Origin: Hirundichthys speculiger
Lineage: Eukaryota > Chordata > Actinopteri > Beloniformes > Exocoetidae
NCBI GenBank assembly: GCA_018398805.1
Contig: JAGFBZ010000261.1
Span: 2,418,001-2,482,000, forward strand
Length of the DNA: 64,000 bases
Direction: 5' to 3'
Positions 25,454-36,075 of this stretch are shown piece by piece. Within the stretch, counting starts at the first letter, position 1, and each line of letters starts with the position of its first letter. The notes under the pieces were generated by a model. It saw only the letters and a list, made by a program, of their open reading frames with translations. It made no database searches and was not told where the DNA came from. Made by a program: the position numbers and the translations under genes.

Positions 25454-26677
25454 TAAAGCTACTCTATGTAACAATACCACTTTTGACCACAAGGGGCCAA
25501 CATATCTCAAGAAAGTTCATGGCTATGTTCCAATTGGCATGCTCTTGTAAGTACACTCTTATAAGTACACTCAAACACAGTATACTCAGGACAGTCTCAA
25601 TAAGTGCTGTAAGAGTGCCATTGTGCTTTTACTGGGAATGACAAAGATGATGTTACAGTCATGTTGCCACTAAGATTTGACTTTTCCTCAGTCATAAATA
25701 TCAAATAAAATAGGGACTATCATCAGTAACATTAAGTGTAATGGGACAACACTCTTCCGGGGCTTTGCAAATATGTGCCTTTCTGGTCTTCCTCATGCTA
25801 GTAGCTTCCTCCAGTTATCCCAGTCAAAGTAAACAGGGTCACCACTTGTGTAGCCATCAGTGCTGATCCATTCCTTGTCGAAATGGCAGAGCCATAGCCC
25901 AGAATTTCTGGTGAGGTTCAGCACGTTGACTTGCTTCTCGGTTTTTTTCCTTCCCCTCACGCCAAATCAGTACATCCGATCTGTGTGCAGAGAGTTCTTT
26001 CAGCCACTTGACCCAAGTCATGTCAGCCATGATGGGATAGACATGTGACATCTTTGCTTTAGATCCATGCTATTTATACTCTGCACCGTCACAGTAGTAC
26101 AACATTGTTGTTTGAAGGTAGAAAATGATGTAACATGAATGATCTGTATTGCTTGCTTTGGCATGTGGGCAAAAATCCCCGTATACAACGCATTACTGCT
26201 ACCTAGCGGATAAAAATAGTGCCATTTCACAGTATTCAGGTAGCCTCTATAATATTATGTGTGTAATTTCTCCTCTTTATGAGGGGGTGAAAGTTGTGCC
26301 GTTGTTGGTCCTGGAAACGGACCACCATCTTCTTTTCAACAGAAGAGTAGCATACGAGTGTCTCCCCACTTCTGCTATGTCAACAACATCCCCACCATCG
26401 AGTCCGTTCAACGTCCAGCTTTTCACACTGAATTTCCTGAGCGTTTTAAGTGCACCACTGGGGAACCTGCAGACTACTGCATGGATAACAGATTTGTCAG
26501 TGTGAACCAACTTATAACATGCTTACAAAACTAAGTGCACCTTTAGTGATCCAAATGTGGATATTACATGAGATGCTGGACCATCCCCACTCATTAGCAC
26601 AGTATTATCTGTGGCTCTTTTGTCAACACAGCAGATCTGTATCTGGTACAAAGTGGTAGTGCTGTATAGAGTATTAA
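25454..26677. mobile_element. unclassified DNA transposon remnant with inverted ends
   Basis: The left end TAAAGCTACTCTATGTAACA continues ATACCACTTTTG. Read on the other strand, the right end (26650-26677) is TTAATACTCTATACAGCACT continuing ACCACTTTG, giving ends inverted over about 30 bp. The minus strand has two frames without stops, 26051-25857 and 26510-26277, with phrases such as MTWVKWLKELSAHRSDVLIW and VVCRFPSGALKTL. I do not recognise them, but the length and layout suggest decayed element proteins. A second copy of the right end lies at 48834-48955. Confidence 0.6.
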
Positions 26678-27679
26678 GGATATTTGATGCTGTAGTCACA
26701 GAAAGATAAGGCTACTTGTAGATGGTTTAAAAGCCTTTTCCTATAATGTGTTTAACTGTTTTATTTTCTTTTGGAGCTGCTCATATAATGCTTTTTTGTT
26801 GATTCTTGTCCAATTAAAGTTTAAAGATTCGTTTGAAACATGACTATAATGCAGTGATTTATTGTTATTTTTGAGGGAACCAGCAAATCTGTTGAGGCCA
26901 TTTTGGAGCGTCTTTGTAAAATTAACAATCAATTCTTTCCTTTCATCCTTTTATTGGTATTACTCCACCACATAGAAGAAATGCAGGCGAACGTGAGACA
27001 TGCTTTTAATTTAGTCACCTTATGGAGGGAATGAAGCCATATTTCAATCAGCTGTAAGGGTACCAGCAAATTTGTCTATGTCTGTCTCTGACGGTTCAGA
27101 TAGAAAATTAAGCTATTTATCACACAAAGCCTCTGTTAGACAGCAGGCTAATAGGGGTTTTTTTTCCCCCTCAACAGAATGCAGTCTAAGTCATTAGGCA
27201 TCCAAAATAATTAAAATGCAATATTTTAAATTCTTCATCATGACTGACTCTGTGTTTCCAGTTAGCTGTGAAGATCTTTGGACTGTTTGAATAATGTATT
27301 TGCCTTCTGTGTTGTAATTTTAGATATATTGACTTGTGTGTACTGTGTTTAATGGAACAGTGTGGCATTGTGCTTGTAAGTACAATCTATACTTTTTTCA
27401 CATTTGTTCCTGGAATATGTAGTTAGAAAAAAAATTGATCCTGATTTTAATTCGAGTCAGTTTACTACATATAAGCAACAACAACATGTGTATATAGCGC
27501 CTTTGTGGTCCACAAAACATTTCAAGGTGCTTTTAAAACATAAAGCAGATTTTTCTCACTATCTCAAACAGTGTTATGCACACACACAAACGGCTTTATT
27601 AGATTGATTTATTTATTAGATCAAATTATTTCTATAATTACTCCTATAAATTTAATAAAGTTATATTTAATGTAAATGT

Positions 27680-27869
27680 ACCCTGGTTTGGATTTAGTAT
27701 TACCAGTTAGCCTGGAAAACATGTTTTTGAACTGTGGGAGGAAACTGGAATAGCCAGAGAAAACCACACAAACAGAAGCAGAACATACAAACTCCTCACA
27801 GAACCGAGCTGAACCGAGAACCTTCTTACTGTGAAGTTACTGTGCTAATCACTGCACTACTGTCCCACC
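27680..27869 (-). mobile_element. tRNA-derived SINE
   Basis: On the minus strand the segment begins GGTGGGACAGTAGTGCAGTG and continues ATTAGCACAGTAAC (A-box-like) and GGTTCAGCTC, a degenerate B box where related copies have GGTTCGAATC. The body, GTTTTCTCTGGCTATTCCAG and CCTCCCACAGTTCAAAAACA, is the widespread fish SINE core. It is an old copy and not a tRNA gene, since the acceptor stem and CCA-side pairing are absent. Confidence 0.8.
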
Positions 27870-27972
27870 AATCATAAAAAATACAGGAGAAGAACAGGAA
27901 CAGCAACTGCAGCAGGAACCAGCACGACCATGCAGAAGGAGAAAGGAGAGAGACTAGAGAGGAGAGACTTAA

Positions 27973-28484
27973 GGGCCGTGTATACTCTCGCGTCAATGTG
28001 TCGCCGTCAGCTTGTCGCAGAGATGCCGCCGTCACTTTTGATTTATACTCGCGTGGTCTCCTCTATGTTATTCCACGCCACAACGCAAGACCGACAATCA
28101 CGAACTAGCTAAACTTACTGAACTTATCTCTTGTGTTTTTCCACTTCCTCACCGTCTCGGCCGTATCTAGACCCACATTCATCGCTAATCTCCCTCCATG
28201 AATTACTAGAATATGTGCTGTCTTTGTAGTGTGGAGAACGAAAATCATACAGATGTGGGTATTTCCTCATTTCTTCAATGACGCGCTCTTTTCTATGCGG
28301 ATCTAGAATTGACCAATCAGAGGCCTCCTTTCCCTCCTCTCTGCGACACTGTCTGCATCGACCTACAATTTTGGGTAGGCGCACGGGAGTCTCTGCGTAT
28401 TGTCTTCGTAGGGTGGGGGGGGGGCATCTCTGCGTTGTCTGCGCAGGTGACGCAGACGACCTGACGTTCGAGTATAAATCAGGC
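27973..28484 (-). mobile_element. MADF-carrying miniature DNA element, copy 1 (Harbinger-like)
   Basis: Flanked by TTAA at 27969-27972 and 28485-28488. The ends are GGGCCGTGTATACTC and, reversed, GCCTGATTTATACTCG, which share TATACTC. The interior repeats GTCTGCG / GACGCAGA words. The minus strand encodes RKERVIEEMRKYPHLYDFRS, then PHYKDSTYSSNSWREIS, the first helices of a MADF (Myb/SANT-like) DNA-binding domain of the sort carried by Harbinger/PIF elements. After WREIS the frame is shifted by one extra base relative to copy 2 (47761-48254), so this copy is broken. There is no DDE nuclease. TTAA could be the target duplication, or TAA, the Harbinger length, plus one matching base. Confidence 0.8.
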
Positions 28485-28489
28485 TTAAC

Positions 28490-29500
28490 AATCTCAAATG
28501 CAGAGAGGGAGTCTACTTCCTGGACAAAGGCTGGAAGTTGATTCCATAATAGAGGAGCCTGATAGCTTAAGGCTCTGCCACCGTTTCTAGACCTATAGAC
28601 TCTTGGAGCAGCAACTGCATTTAGGGATTAGTGTTCTTCGTGGACAGTATGGAGCTATAAGGTTTCTCAAACATGTTGGATTTTTATCGTTCAAGGCTTA
28701 GTATGTAAGAAGTCATATTTTGAATTCAATTCTAGATTTAAGAGGGACCCATTGTAATGAAGCTAGAACTGGGGAGATGTTCCCAGTTCTTGTGAATACA
28801 TATACTGCAGCATTCTGGACCAATAGGAGGTTTTTAACACGAGTGCTTGTACAGCAAGAAAGCAATGCATTACAATAAACCAACCTAGAGGAAACAGAGG
28901 GATGATTAAATTTTTCTGCATAATTTGAGTAAAGATGTTTCTAATTTTTCTAATAGTATGCAGATAAAAGAAAGCTAATTTTGTTACCTGTTTTATATGT
29001 GAGCTGAAAGACAGGTCTTGATCAAAAATGACACCAAGATTCCTAATAGTAGAGCTAGAGGCTAAGGAAATGTGATCTAAATGAACTGCACAGCTGAAAC
29101 TACCTCTCGGCAGTGCTTGAAACCAATTACAATCACTTATAACTCCAAGTGAATAAGCAGTAAAGTAATAGTCATCCAGACATTCACATGTTTAAGTCAT
29201 GCATCCCAAAAGGCTATTTGATTAGCTTCATGTAATCATAAGCACAAATACAGTTGAGTATCATCCGAATAACAATGAAAAGTGATATTGTGTTTTCTAA
29301 AGACAGCATGTATAACAGAGCTTACTCCGCAACTGACCCTAGTATGACTGAAACAATTATTATTTACATGGACATGAAATTGACCCAACTTGAACCATTT
29401 TAATGTCATTCCTCTAATTCTAAAAACCTCCGCCATGAGGCACTTGCCACGTATAAGACATATTAAAAGGAGGAACAGACTCATTCCCCTTTATATTGTA
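28490..29500 (-). mobile_element. Jockey/L2-type LINE fragment, decayed
   Basis: In minus-strand order: HVHVNNNCFSHTRVSCGV, ITFHCYSDDTQLYL (catalytic loop, normally YADDTQLY), SDCNWFQALPRGS, NLGVIFDQDLSFSSHIKQVT with FFYLHTIRKIRN, and VLASLQWVPLKSRIEFKI. This is the second half of a non-LTR reverse transcriptase and its C-terminal tail. The catalytic Ala is Ser here, and several frameshifts lie between blocks. Its 3' side abuts the MADF element at 28484, which may have inserted into or beside it. Confidence 0.85.
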
Positions 29501-29639
29501 CCTCATCTTGTAATCTTTTTGTGCACCAACATTGATCTAAAATTTATCAAATTAACATGTAATCAGGGACTTGAAACAACAAACTTCTTTCATCATATAT
29601 ATTAAAATGGTGCTGTTTTATTGAAAACAATGATGCAGT

Positions 29640-29910
29640 CTGTGTTTAGTGCCATTGTGCTGTGCTGATGAGCTGGTTACTGTAATTGCTAAGCCATTCT
29701 GGTTCCTGTCAGCATGGCCTTTGTTGAAATTATATATGCTCTGCTCACAAGACCTGCCAGCACTTTAATCAAATGTAACTGCTGGTTCCAGCAGTAATCC
29801 TCAAATTTACTATTATCATAACCAGTAACATCTTTCACAGTGCTCTAATTAAAATGCCTGTAATTAGATGATGGTGGTAGAGTCTTAATTGACCGAGAAT
29901 GAGTTTTTCT
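29640..29910. promoter_or_regulatory. candidate conserved noncoding element (speculative)
   Basis: A repeat-free, non-coding stretch of balanced composition crowded with homeodomain-type cores: GTAATTGCTAAG, CTCTAATTAAAATG, CTGTAATTAGATGATGG and TCTTAATTGACC, together with CAGCACTTTAATC and paired TGCTGGTTCCAGCAG. Its texture differs from the decayed repeats on either side and resembles vertebrate developmental enhancers. No alignment was possible here, so this is an inference from motif density only. Confidence 0.25.
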
Positions 29911-32191
29911 CTCTGTCTCACTCTCTCAGCAGTGTTCAAAGATGGTTCATATGCCATGTGGGGATGGATGGGTCCAAATTATCCTATTCTTTCTCATTTT
30001 AAATGAGCACTTGGACCAGCTCCTGTTTTTGTACATAGCACCCTTAGTTTCCAGCCCAAACCGCCATTAAGCAAATGAATGAATGCAGCCTGTGTGATAC
30101 AAAACCAGTTTTACATTTTATGTTAATACTACTGTTTTCTCCCTGAAGGAGAGTACCATGATCCACACTTACCTCAGCTGCATGTATATCACCTTTATCG
30201 TCAGACGAACAGGTGCACATTAGCATAGCCATATACGAAGGCTGCTCTCCTTAATACAGACAATAATTATCTCTAGTCACAGCTGAGCTTGAGCACATAA
30301 CAGAAAAAAGTATCATTTTTGATGGTGACTCACTCTGCTGTGGTCCCTAAAGAGCGAGTGATGTCTGTGGATGATCATGGACCAGAATAAAATGGAAAGG
30401 ATTTTCTGCTGAAAAATTGTTTGGAGCAGGTGTTTCTGTATAAATGCTGCATTCTTGTTCAGAAGCGAGATGAAGCACCGAGTGGGAGAGAACGTCTCAG
30501 GTGGCAGAGCTTGATTTTCTCAGAGCTGCCTCTTCACGTAAAGAGGCCCTTTGTAGACGTCCCCAGTGCAGCAGCAGATGCAGGCACTGTGAGTGATTGA
30601 CAAGCACAAAATTAGTTCCTCTTGTACTGCAATGACTTGGATCAGCATGTCAAAAAACCTTACATGCATTATGGAAAAATAAAACGAGTTTTCATCATGA
30701 TGCGGTTCCATATCTCACTAATAAATTACCTACTCGGTATGTCTCTCTGTGCATCCTCCTCAACAGACAATCCTCTCATTGGCTTTAAAATTAGAGGATG
30801 CGTTGATCTTTACATATTTTTGCAAGAAGTTACACTTTGTTAGACTTTCAAGTTGGTTGATTGTAGATTAGATCACTGTAGTTTAAATGGTTGTTTTGCT
30901 GTCACCAGGTCTTTCTCATTCGGCACTGAGTTACTGTTATCATCAGTTTCTAAACCTGTTAAACTGACATTCACACTGTTATTCATGTTAAACCTTAAAG
31001 AGTCCCCTTTCTATTTGTTTTTATTTTCAAACAGAATCCAAATTTTTCTTCGTTGCTCTAAAAGCCAGCACAGGAAGTTATTCAATACTTCCAGCATTAT
31101 TTTACACCAGAATGCTCCTTATTCAAGGTGGTGGTTTCCAGAGGTGGCACGAATGTTGCCAAATGTAAAACAAGCAACCTTTTAAAGTATTTAAGGAGCC
31201 ATCAGGTAAAAAGGGCAAGAGGAGTTTATTAAGTCAAAGTGGAGGACAGAGGAGCTACAGGAGCCATCTCTGGAGTTTGCTTTTCAGAAATAAGAGAAAG
31301 TCCCCAAAGAAAGACAAAGTCATGGCAAAAGCAGGTAAAATTGTGGAATTTATCTTCCTAGATGATGAGCTCCAGTCGATTAGAGGAAATGTAAGCTTTT
31401 ACATTTTAATTGAACATTTTGGCCCCCATTGTACACCTCCCGCTACCCGCTAACTGCAAATTGCGGGTTTATGAACCTCCGCTAACCGCTAATGCAATCT
31501 TTCGCTTCCCTAAAGCTGCTATCCCACGTTGCCGACTCCCTTACTCACATTGTAGGCGCGGCAATGGGCGTGTCATTTGCGCTTTCCGCAAACTTGGTAT
31601 ATTGCGATCGCGGGTTGCGGGTAGCGGGTGGTCAGACCACCCGCTACCGTGTCCAAATGGCATAAATGTGCATCCACCTGGTCACATGTGGACGTGCACA
31701 AACGGCTCTACCTCTCGATTACGCATCACCGTATTACTTGCATACGTTTTTATTCTCTTGAGGTCAGAGGATGTCTGGTCAGCAGTTGTGGTGGATGTGG
31801 GAATAGTCACGGCCAGTCTGTACAGCTGTGGCATGATCTCATTCAGATGTTTGCTGTGGAGGAAACGAGGAGATCACAGAACTCTGTTGTGGAGTTTCTT
31901 GTACTGTGCACCTCCCTCTGACCCTCTCCTTGCGCTCGGAGCACCCGAGATGCGCTCAGTGGTAGAAAGTAGATGTCATCATACCTGTTCCTCTGGCTCA
32001 ATAATCATCCAATGCTTTGTTCTGCAGTATTTTTAAAAGCACATCAGCTGCGCCAAGACGCACAGCCGCTCCCGGCGCCCACTACTGAGAATATGTTCTT
32101 GCAGCTCTGCCTGAGCGTGTTTACCGGGAGCGCACCAACTATCTGGGAATTCCAGGTAGCCGATAGGAATTGTCTGTGTAAAAATATTTTT

Positions 32192-32730
32192 ACCTCCGCC
32201 AAGGAGGTAATGTTTTTGCCGGCATTTGTCTGTTTGTCTGTGTACAAGATAACTCAAAAAGTTATGGATGGATTTTGATGAAATTTTCAGGAGTTGTCAG
32301 AAATGTGAAAAGGAAGAACTGATTTCATTTTGGGTGTGATCCGGAAGAAATCCTGGATTCTGGATCACTTTCAAATTTTCGATAACAATGCGGTCAATGG
32401 GGCTGGAAATTTTGTCAATATCTCCGTTAATTATTGCCCAAAACTCATGAAATTTCACTCAGGTATTGACAATGAAAACCTCTATAAAATTTCAGAGGCT
32501 GATATGGATCTGATCTAGAATGTGGATTTTATCGCAATCTATAAATCGCTATATGGTAGAACTGTTGTGCTTGGCAGAGGTCTGCGCTCTCCGAATGCTT
32601 TTCTAATTAAGAAATGCTTTCCTGAAAGTTCACTGGCTCTTTTTTTTTTCTGAGCAGTTTGTTGAAACTTCTTGGAGTACAAAAAAAAAAAGAAAAAAAA
32701 AATCATTTGCTCCACATGAGTTAGAGCTAG
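32192..32730. mobile_element. repeat nested in hAT copy A (ACCTCCGCCAAGGAGGT type)
   Basis: Begins ACCTCCGCCAAGGAGGTAAT and contains GGTCTGCGCTCTCCGAATGC near 32580, a pair of end words I recall as flanking a widespread fish repeat. It is followed by T and A runs and GAGTTAGAGCTAG. Copy B of the host element lacks it: AAAAATATTTATATGTATATATCAG runs through there, whereas copy A has AAAAATATTTTT, this insert, then TTATGTATATATCAG. The 62-codon frame at 32330 is a chance frame. Confidence 0.75.
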
Positions 32731-32980
32731 TTATGTATATATCAGTGCAGAGGAGGAGGAAGGAAGAGGAGGAAGCTCTACAGCAGAGACCCAGACGAGC
32801 TGCGCATGAGAGCTGCTCCGATCTGGATGAAAAGACGCTCCATAGCGGTTTGTGGGTTGCGGGTAGTGGGTAGCGCAACCTGCTCTTAAAGGCAATGGCT
32901 ACTGACGCACTGATTGGTTAAACAGGTGGAACGCCCTAACCACTCCCATGCATAATATATGTATTATATATGCATAATAT

Positions 32981-33046
32981 AGATTAGATTAGATTAGATA
33001 GAACTTTATTAATCCCTTGGTAGGTCTCCGTCAGGGAAATTGTGGT
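32981..33046 (+). repeat. retroposed tail, (GATTA)n plus ACTTTATTAATCCC
   Basis: (AGATT)n, then ATAGAACTTTATTAATCCCT and GGGAAATTGTGG. It has the same layout as the nested tail at 24453-24520 and is absent from hAT copy B at the matching place. Confidence 0.6.
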
Positions 33047-33659
33047 TAGCGCAGGTAAAATCGCGGGTTTAGGGAGGTGGAAGATTGCGTTTTTTGTGGG
33101 GGAACGCCCCTCCTGCTACCCGCTATCATTTAATAGCGGCTTTAGGAGGTTTGGCGGAAGATCTACCCTTAGAGTAGTGGTGTAGTTCTATAAATAGTCA
33201 GAAATACATCTCTGAAATTGCTGTTCCTAAACCATATGAGACTGTGACTGGACATATTTCCTGTAAGATAAAAGTGTAGGTAATCCGTTTTGCAATGAAC
33301 ATTGAAGTCTTACTGGTACTTTATACAGCTGATTCCTCAAAACTCAGGAATCAGAGTTGGTATCTGGTGGGAGAAAGATTGTATTACTTTGAAATCACAT
33401 AAACCAACAGAACAGAGATAGTCTAACAAAAGTTTATAAACTGAGAAATTTTGCAATTTTATGTACAAAATGAGCCCATTTAAAATTTGATGCATTCCAT
33501 AGGTCTCAAAATAGTTGAAACAGGGGCAACAAATGGCTGAAAAAGCAGGAAATTTAAAAAAAAGATTCAGCAGGGAGAACATCTAGCATTAATGAAGTTA
33601 ATTCATATTAGGTCTGTAACTTGATTAACTTTAAAAGAGATGTCTTAAGAGAGGCAGAA

Positions 33660-34135
33660 TCTCTCAGAAGCAAAGATGGGCAGAAGCTCTACAATCTGTG
33701 AAAGAGTACGTAAAAAGATTGTGGAATACTTTAAAAACAATGTTCCTCAACATCAAATCACAAAGGCTTTGAAAATCTCATCATCTACAGTGCAGAACAT
33801 CATCAAAAGATTCAAAGAAACTGGAGACATCTCTCTGCATAAGGGACAAGGCCCAAGACCTTTATTGGATGTCCATGGTCTTCGGGCCCTCAGATGACAC
33901 TGCATCACTCATTGGCATGACTGTGACAATGACATTACTAAATGGACCTAGGAGTACTTCTGGAAACCACTGTCAGTAAACACAATCCACCATACCATCT
34001 CCAGATGTCAACTAAAGCTCCATCATGTAAAAATGAAGCCAGATTTGAACATGGTCCAGAAGCGCCGTTGTCTCATGTGGGCCAAGACTCATATAATATG
34101 GACTGTTTCAAAGAGGGAAAGTGATCTGTGGTCCC
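33660..34135 (+). pseudogene. Tc1-like transposase 5' fragment (second family)
   Basis: MGRSSTICERVRKKIVEYFK at 33676, followed by QITKALKISSSTVQNIIKRF and KETGDISLHKGQGPRPLLD, is the helix-turn-helix and GRPR-like linker of a fish Tc1 transposase. After a stop at 33895 the homology continues in other frames: EYFWKPLSVNTIHHTI, CQLKLHHVK and VQKRRCLMWAKTHIIWTVSK. It ends just before the first catalytic block. No terminal repeat was found. It differs in sequence from the element at 21017 and from the one at 39987. Confidence 0.8.
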
Positions 34136-34192
34136 AACTATTTTAACTATTCCAGCTGTGGATGCACAGTGATCCCATGAAGGTGCAATATT

Positions 34193-34221
34193 CCCCCCCC
34201 CCCCCCCCCCCCCCCCCCCCC
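34193..34221. repeat. 29-base C homopolymer
   Basis: An uninterrupted C run on this strand (G on the other), with possible G-quadruplex potential. The length is likely unreliable in the assembly. Confidence 0.95.
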
Positions 34222-35084
34222 AGCGTGGGCTGTCACAAAGCATTTCTTCTTCTGCAGTCTGATGACAGTCCCTTTCCCATTCTGCGTGGCCCACGGTCAA
34301 CAACAAATCCTCAATGCTCCTTATCTTACTGACTGCTTTATTCAGTCGGTGCTAGATAAAACATGGTGCTGAATCAACCAATGAAAAATAAATAATTGAA
34401 TAAGTAAGTTTTCTACCTGGTTGTTACCATGGATCACACGCAGCAGTTTCACTGTTGCTTCTGGTTTATGGTGTAACTGCGATTGTAGGAGGGAAATGCC
34501 AGCCTGGCTTGAGGTGGAGGCAGCTCCATGTTGCTCAGTGTGGCAACAAGGTTTGCTGAGTAGCTAGTCCTCCAAGTCAGAGGACAAAGTTCGTAATATT
34601 GCTAGTCCAGTCGGTGCCTGCCGTTTCCAACCTTCATGGACGAAAACCAGCTGGTATTTTTTTTTGCCCCACAGTGTCTTAAGCCTACTTGTCTCTTAAC
34701 TATTCCCTCTGACAGTGGACATGAATGCCACTGTAATGTAATGTCTGTCACAGTCCGAGACGGACTGATTTTATCTTCTGCATAGAGTTTGCAGCCATCC
34801 TTGTGCCCATGATGCCTTTCTGCATTAGGAATTTATAAGGCACTCATTAAACCCCAATTACACTACTGTTAATACTTTCCAAGCGGAACAGTGTTCCATG
34901 TTGGAATGGCGGCAGGGTGGAATAAACTGGTGGGACGATTGGGGCTACAGCTGTTATATTTGCATTTCTTTTGAATCATTTAATGTATTTTCAGATGTTT
35001 ATTTAAAAAATTCAGGTTGTTAAGATGATTTATTTAGATTCACCAATTGTTTTACAGGGACATTAACACATTCTGCTAAAATGA

Positions 35085-35265
35085 ATGATTATATATTATA
35101 TATATATGTGTGTGTGTATCTGTATATATATATATATATGTGTGTGTGTGTATATGTATATATATTTATATATGTATATATGATTATATGTATATATGTG
35201 TACATATACTGTATATGTGTATATATGTATATGCGTGTATATGTTATCTCTATTCCTATATATTC
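35085..35265. repeat. (TA)n/(TG)n microsatellite
   Basis: Mixed ATATAT and GTGTGT tracts with TATGTATA interruptions. Frames through it are artefacts. Confidence 0.95.
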
Positions 35266-35799
35266 TTACATATTGTTATCCTATGATTGTTAGTTTATCC
35301 CTTCTTGTTTCTTCTCAACACACATTTTGCGTGTCATCCTTTAGAAAATGCTGAGTAATGTGGGATTAGTGAGGGGTCTGGTTTAGTCCCAGGTCCAGGC
35401 CATACCAAAAGTAATAAAAGTCTGTAAGGGAAATTAAAATATTGTAAATGGTCTTTGGTTGAGCTCTAATGGATACTTTGTTTCTCTTTAAGTGACATCT
35501 TCTCATTTTTATGATTGTGGTTAACTGGGGAAGGGTTCTTCTCTCCCTCAAACTGTTAGAACAGTGAGGTAGCACCTCTGCTAATATTTAACGGAGTCAG
35601 TTTGATGATTTAATAACTTTTTCATAACAGTACCTTTATCAAACAAAATAACTTTCTGCAAGTTAACATTATGGAAATACTATCGGATAGTGCCTGAAGA
35701 AGTTTGTGGTTACAAACATTGCAAGGCCTGGAATTAGTTTCCTCTACAGTGCTGCTGGACTGTCCCTTATAATAAGGACGTAAAGTTCAGTTATCCCGG

Positions 35800-36075
35800 G
35801 GGACTCGAGTAGAGCTGCTGCTCCTCCACATTGAGAGGAGCCAGCTGAAGTGGTTTGGGCATCTGTTAAGGATTTTTCGGGCATGCCCAGCCAGAATGAG
35901 GCCCTAAGGGAGATCCAGGATGCACTGGCTTACATGGGAATGTTGCGGTATTTCTCTGGAAGAGCTGGACAGGTGGCCAGGTAGAGGGAGGTCTAGGTCT
36001 GTCTGCTGAGATTGCTGTCCCTGTGACCTGAATTCAGAAAGCAGAGGTGGATGGATGCATGCATGAATGGATGCT
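35800..36075 (+). mobile_element. 3' end of an RTE-type LINE, second copy
   Basis: Reads CTCCACATTGAGAGGAGCCA, then GCTGAAGTGGTTTGGGCATC, then GGGAGATCCAGGATGCACTG and GGAATGTTGCGGTATTTCTC, ending in GGATGGATGCATGCATGAAT. This is the same 3' region as 14945-15200 in the opposite orientation. The frame is broken, so no protein is implied. Confidence 0.8.

Larger units (their letters stand above)
31421..33169 (-). mobile_element. GCGGGTAGC-rich hAT-derived element, copy A
   Basis: Begins GGCCCCCATTGTACACCTCC and ends GGCGGAAGATCTACCC. Both ends are dense in GCGGGTAGCGGGT words and match the two ends of copy B (49529-50391), inverted. Around 31900-31720 the minus strand reads HLNEIMPQLYRLAVTIPTST, then TTADQTSSDLKRIKTYASNT. 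This is a decayed hAT C-terminal dimerisation domain (intact form TIPTSTTTAERTFSALKRIK). A 14-bp palindrome (GGTAGCGGGTGGTC / GACCACCCGCTACC, 31620-31648) lies near one end. The copy is enlarged by two nested insertions (32192-32730 and about 32981-33046). Confidence 0.75.

Noticed and set aside
27820..27869. Possible tRNA gene on the minus strand
   Set aside because: A- and B-box-like words are present but the cloverleaf is not, and the downstream body is a SINE core.
31410..32036. 208-codon plus-strand frame as a gene
   Set aside because: It runs antisense through the hAT dimerisation remnant of copy A and the terminal repeats.
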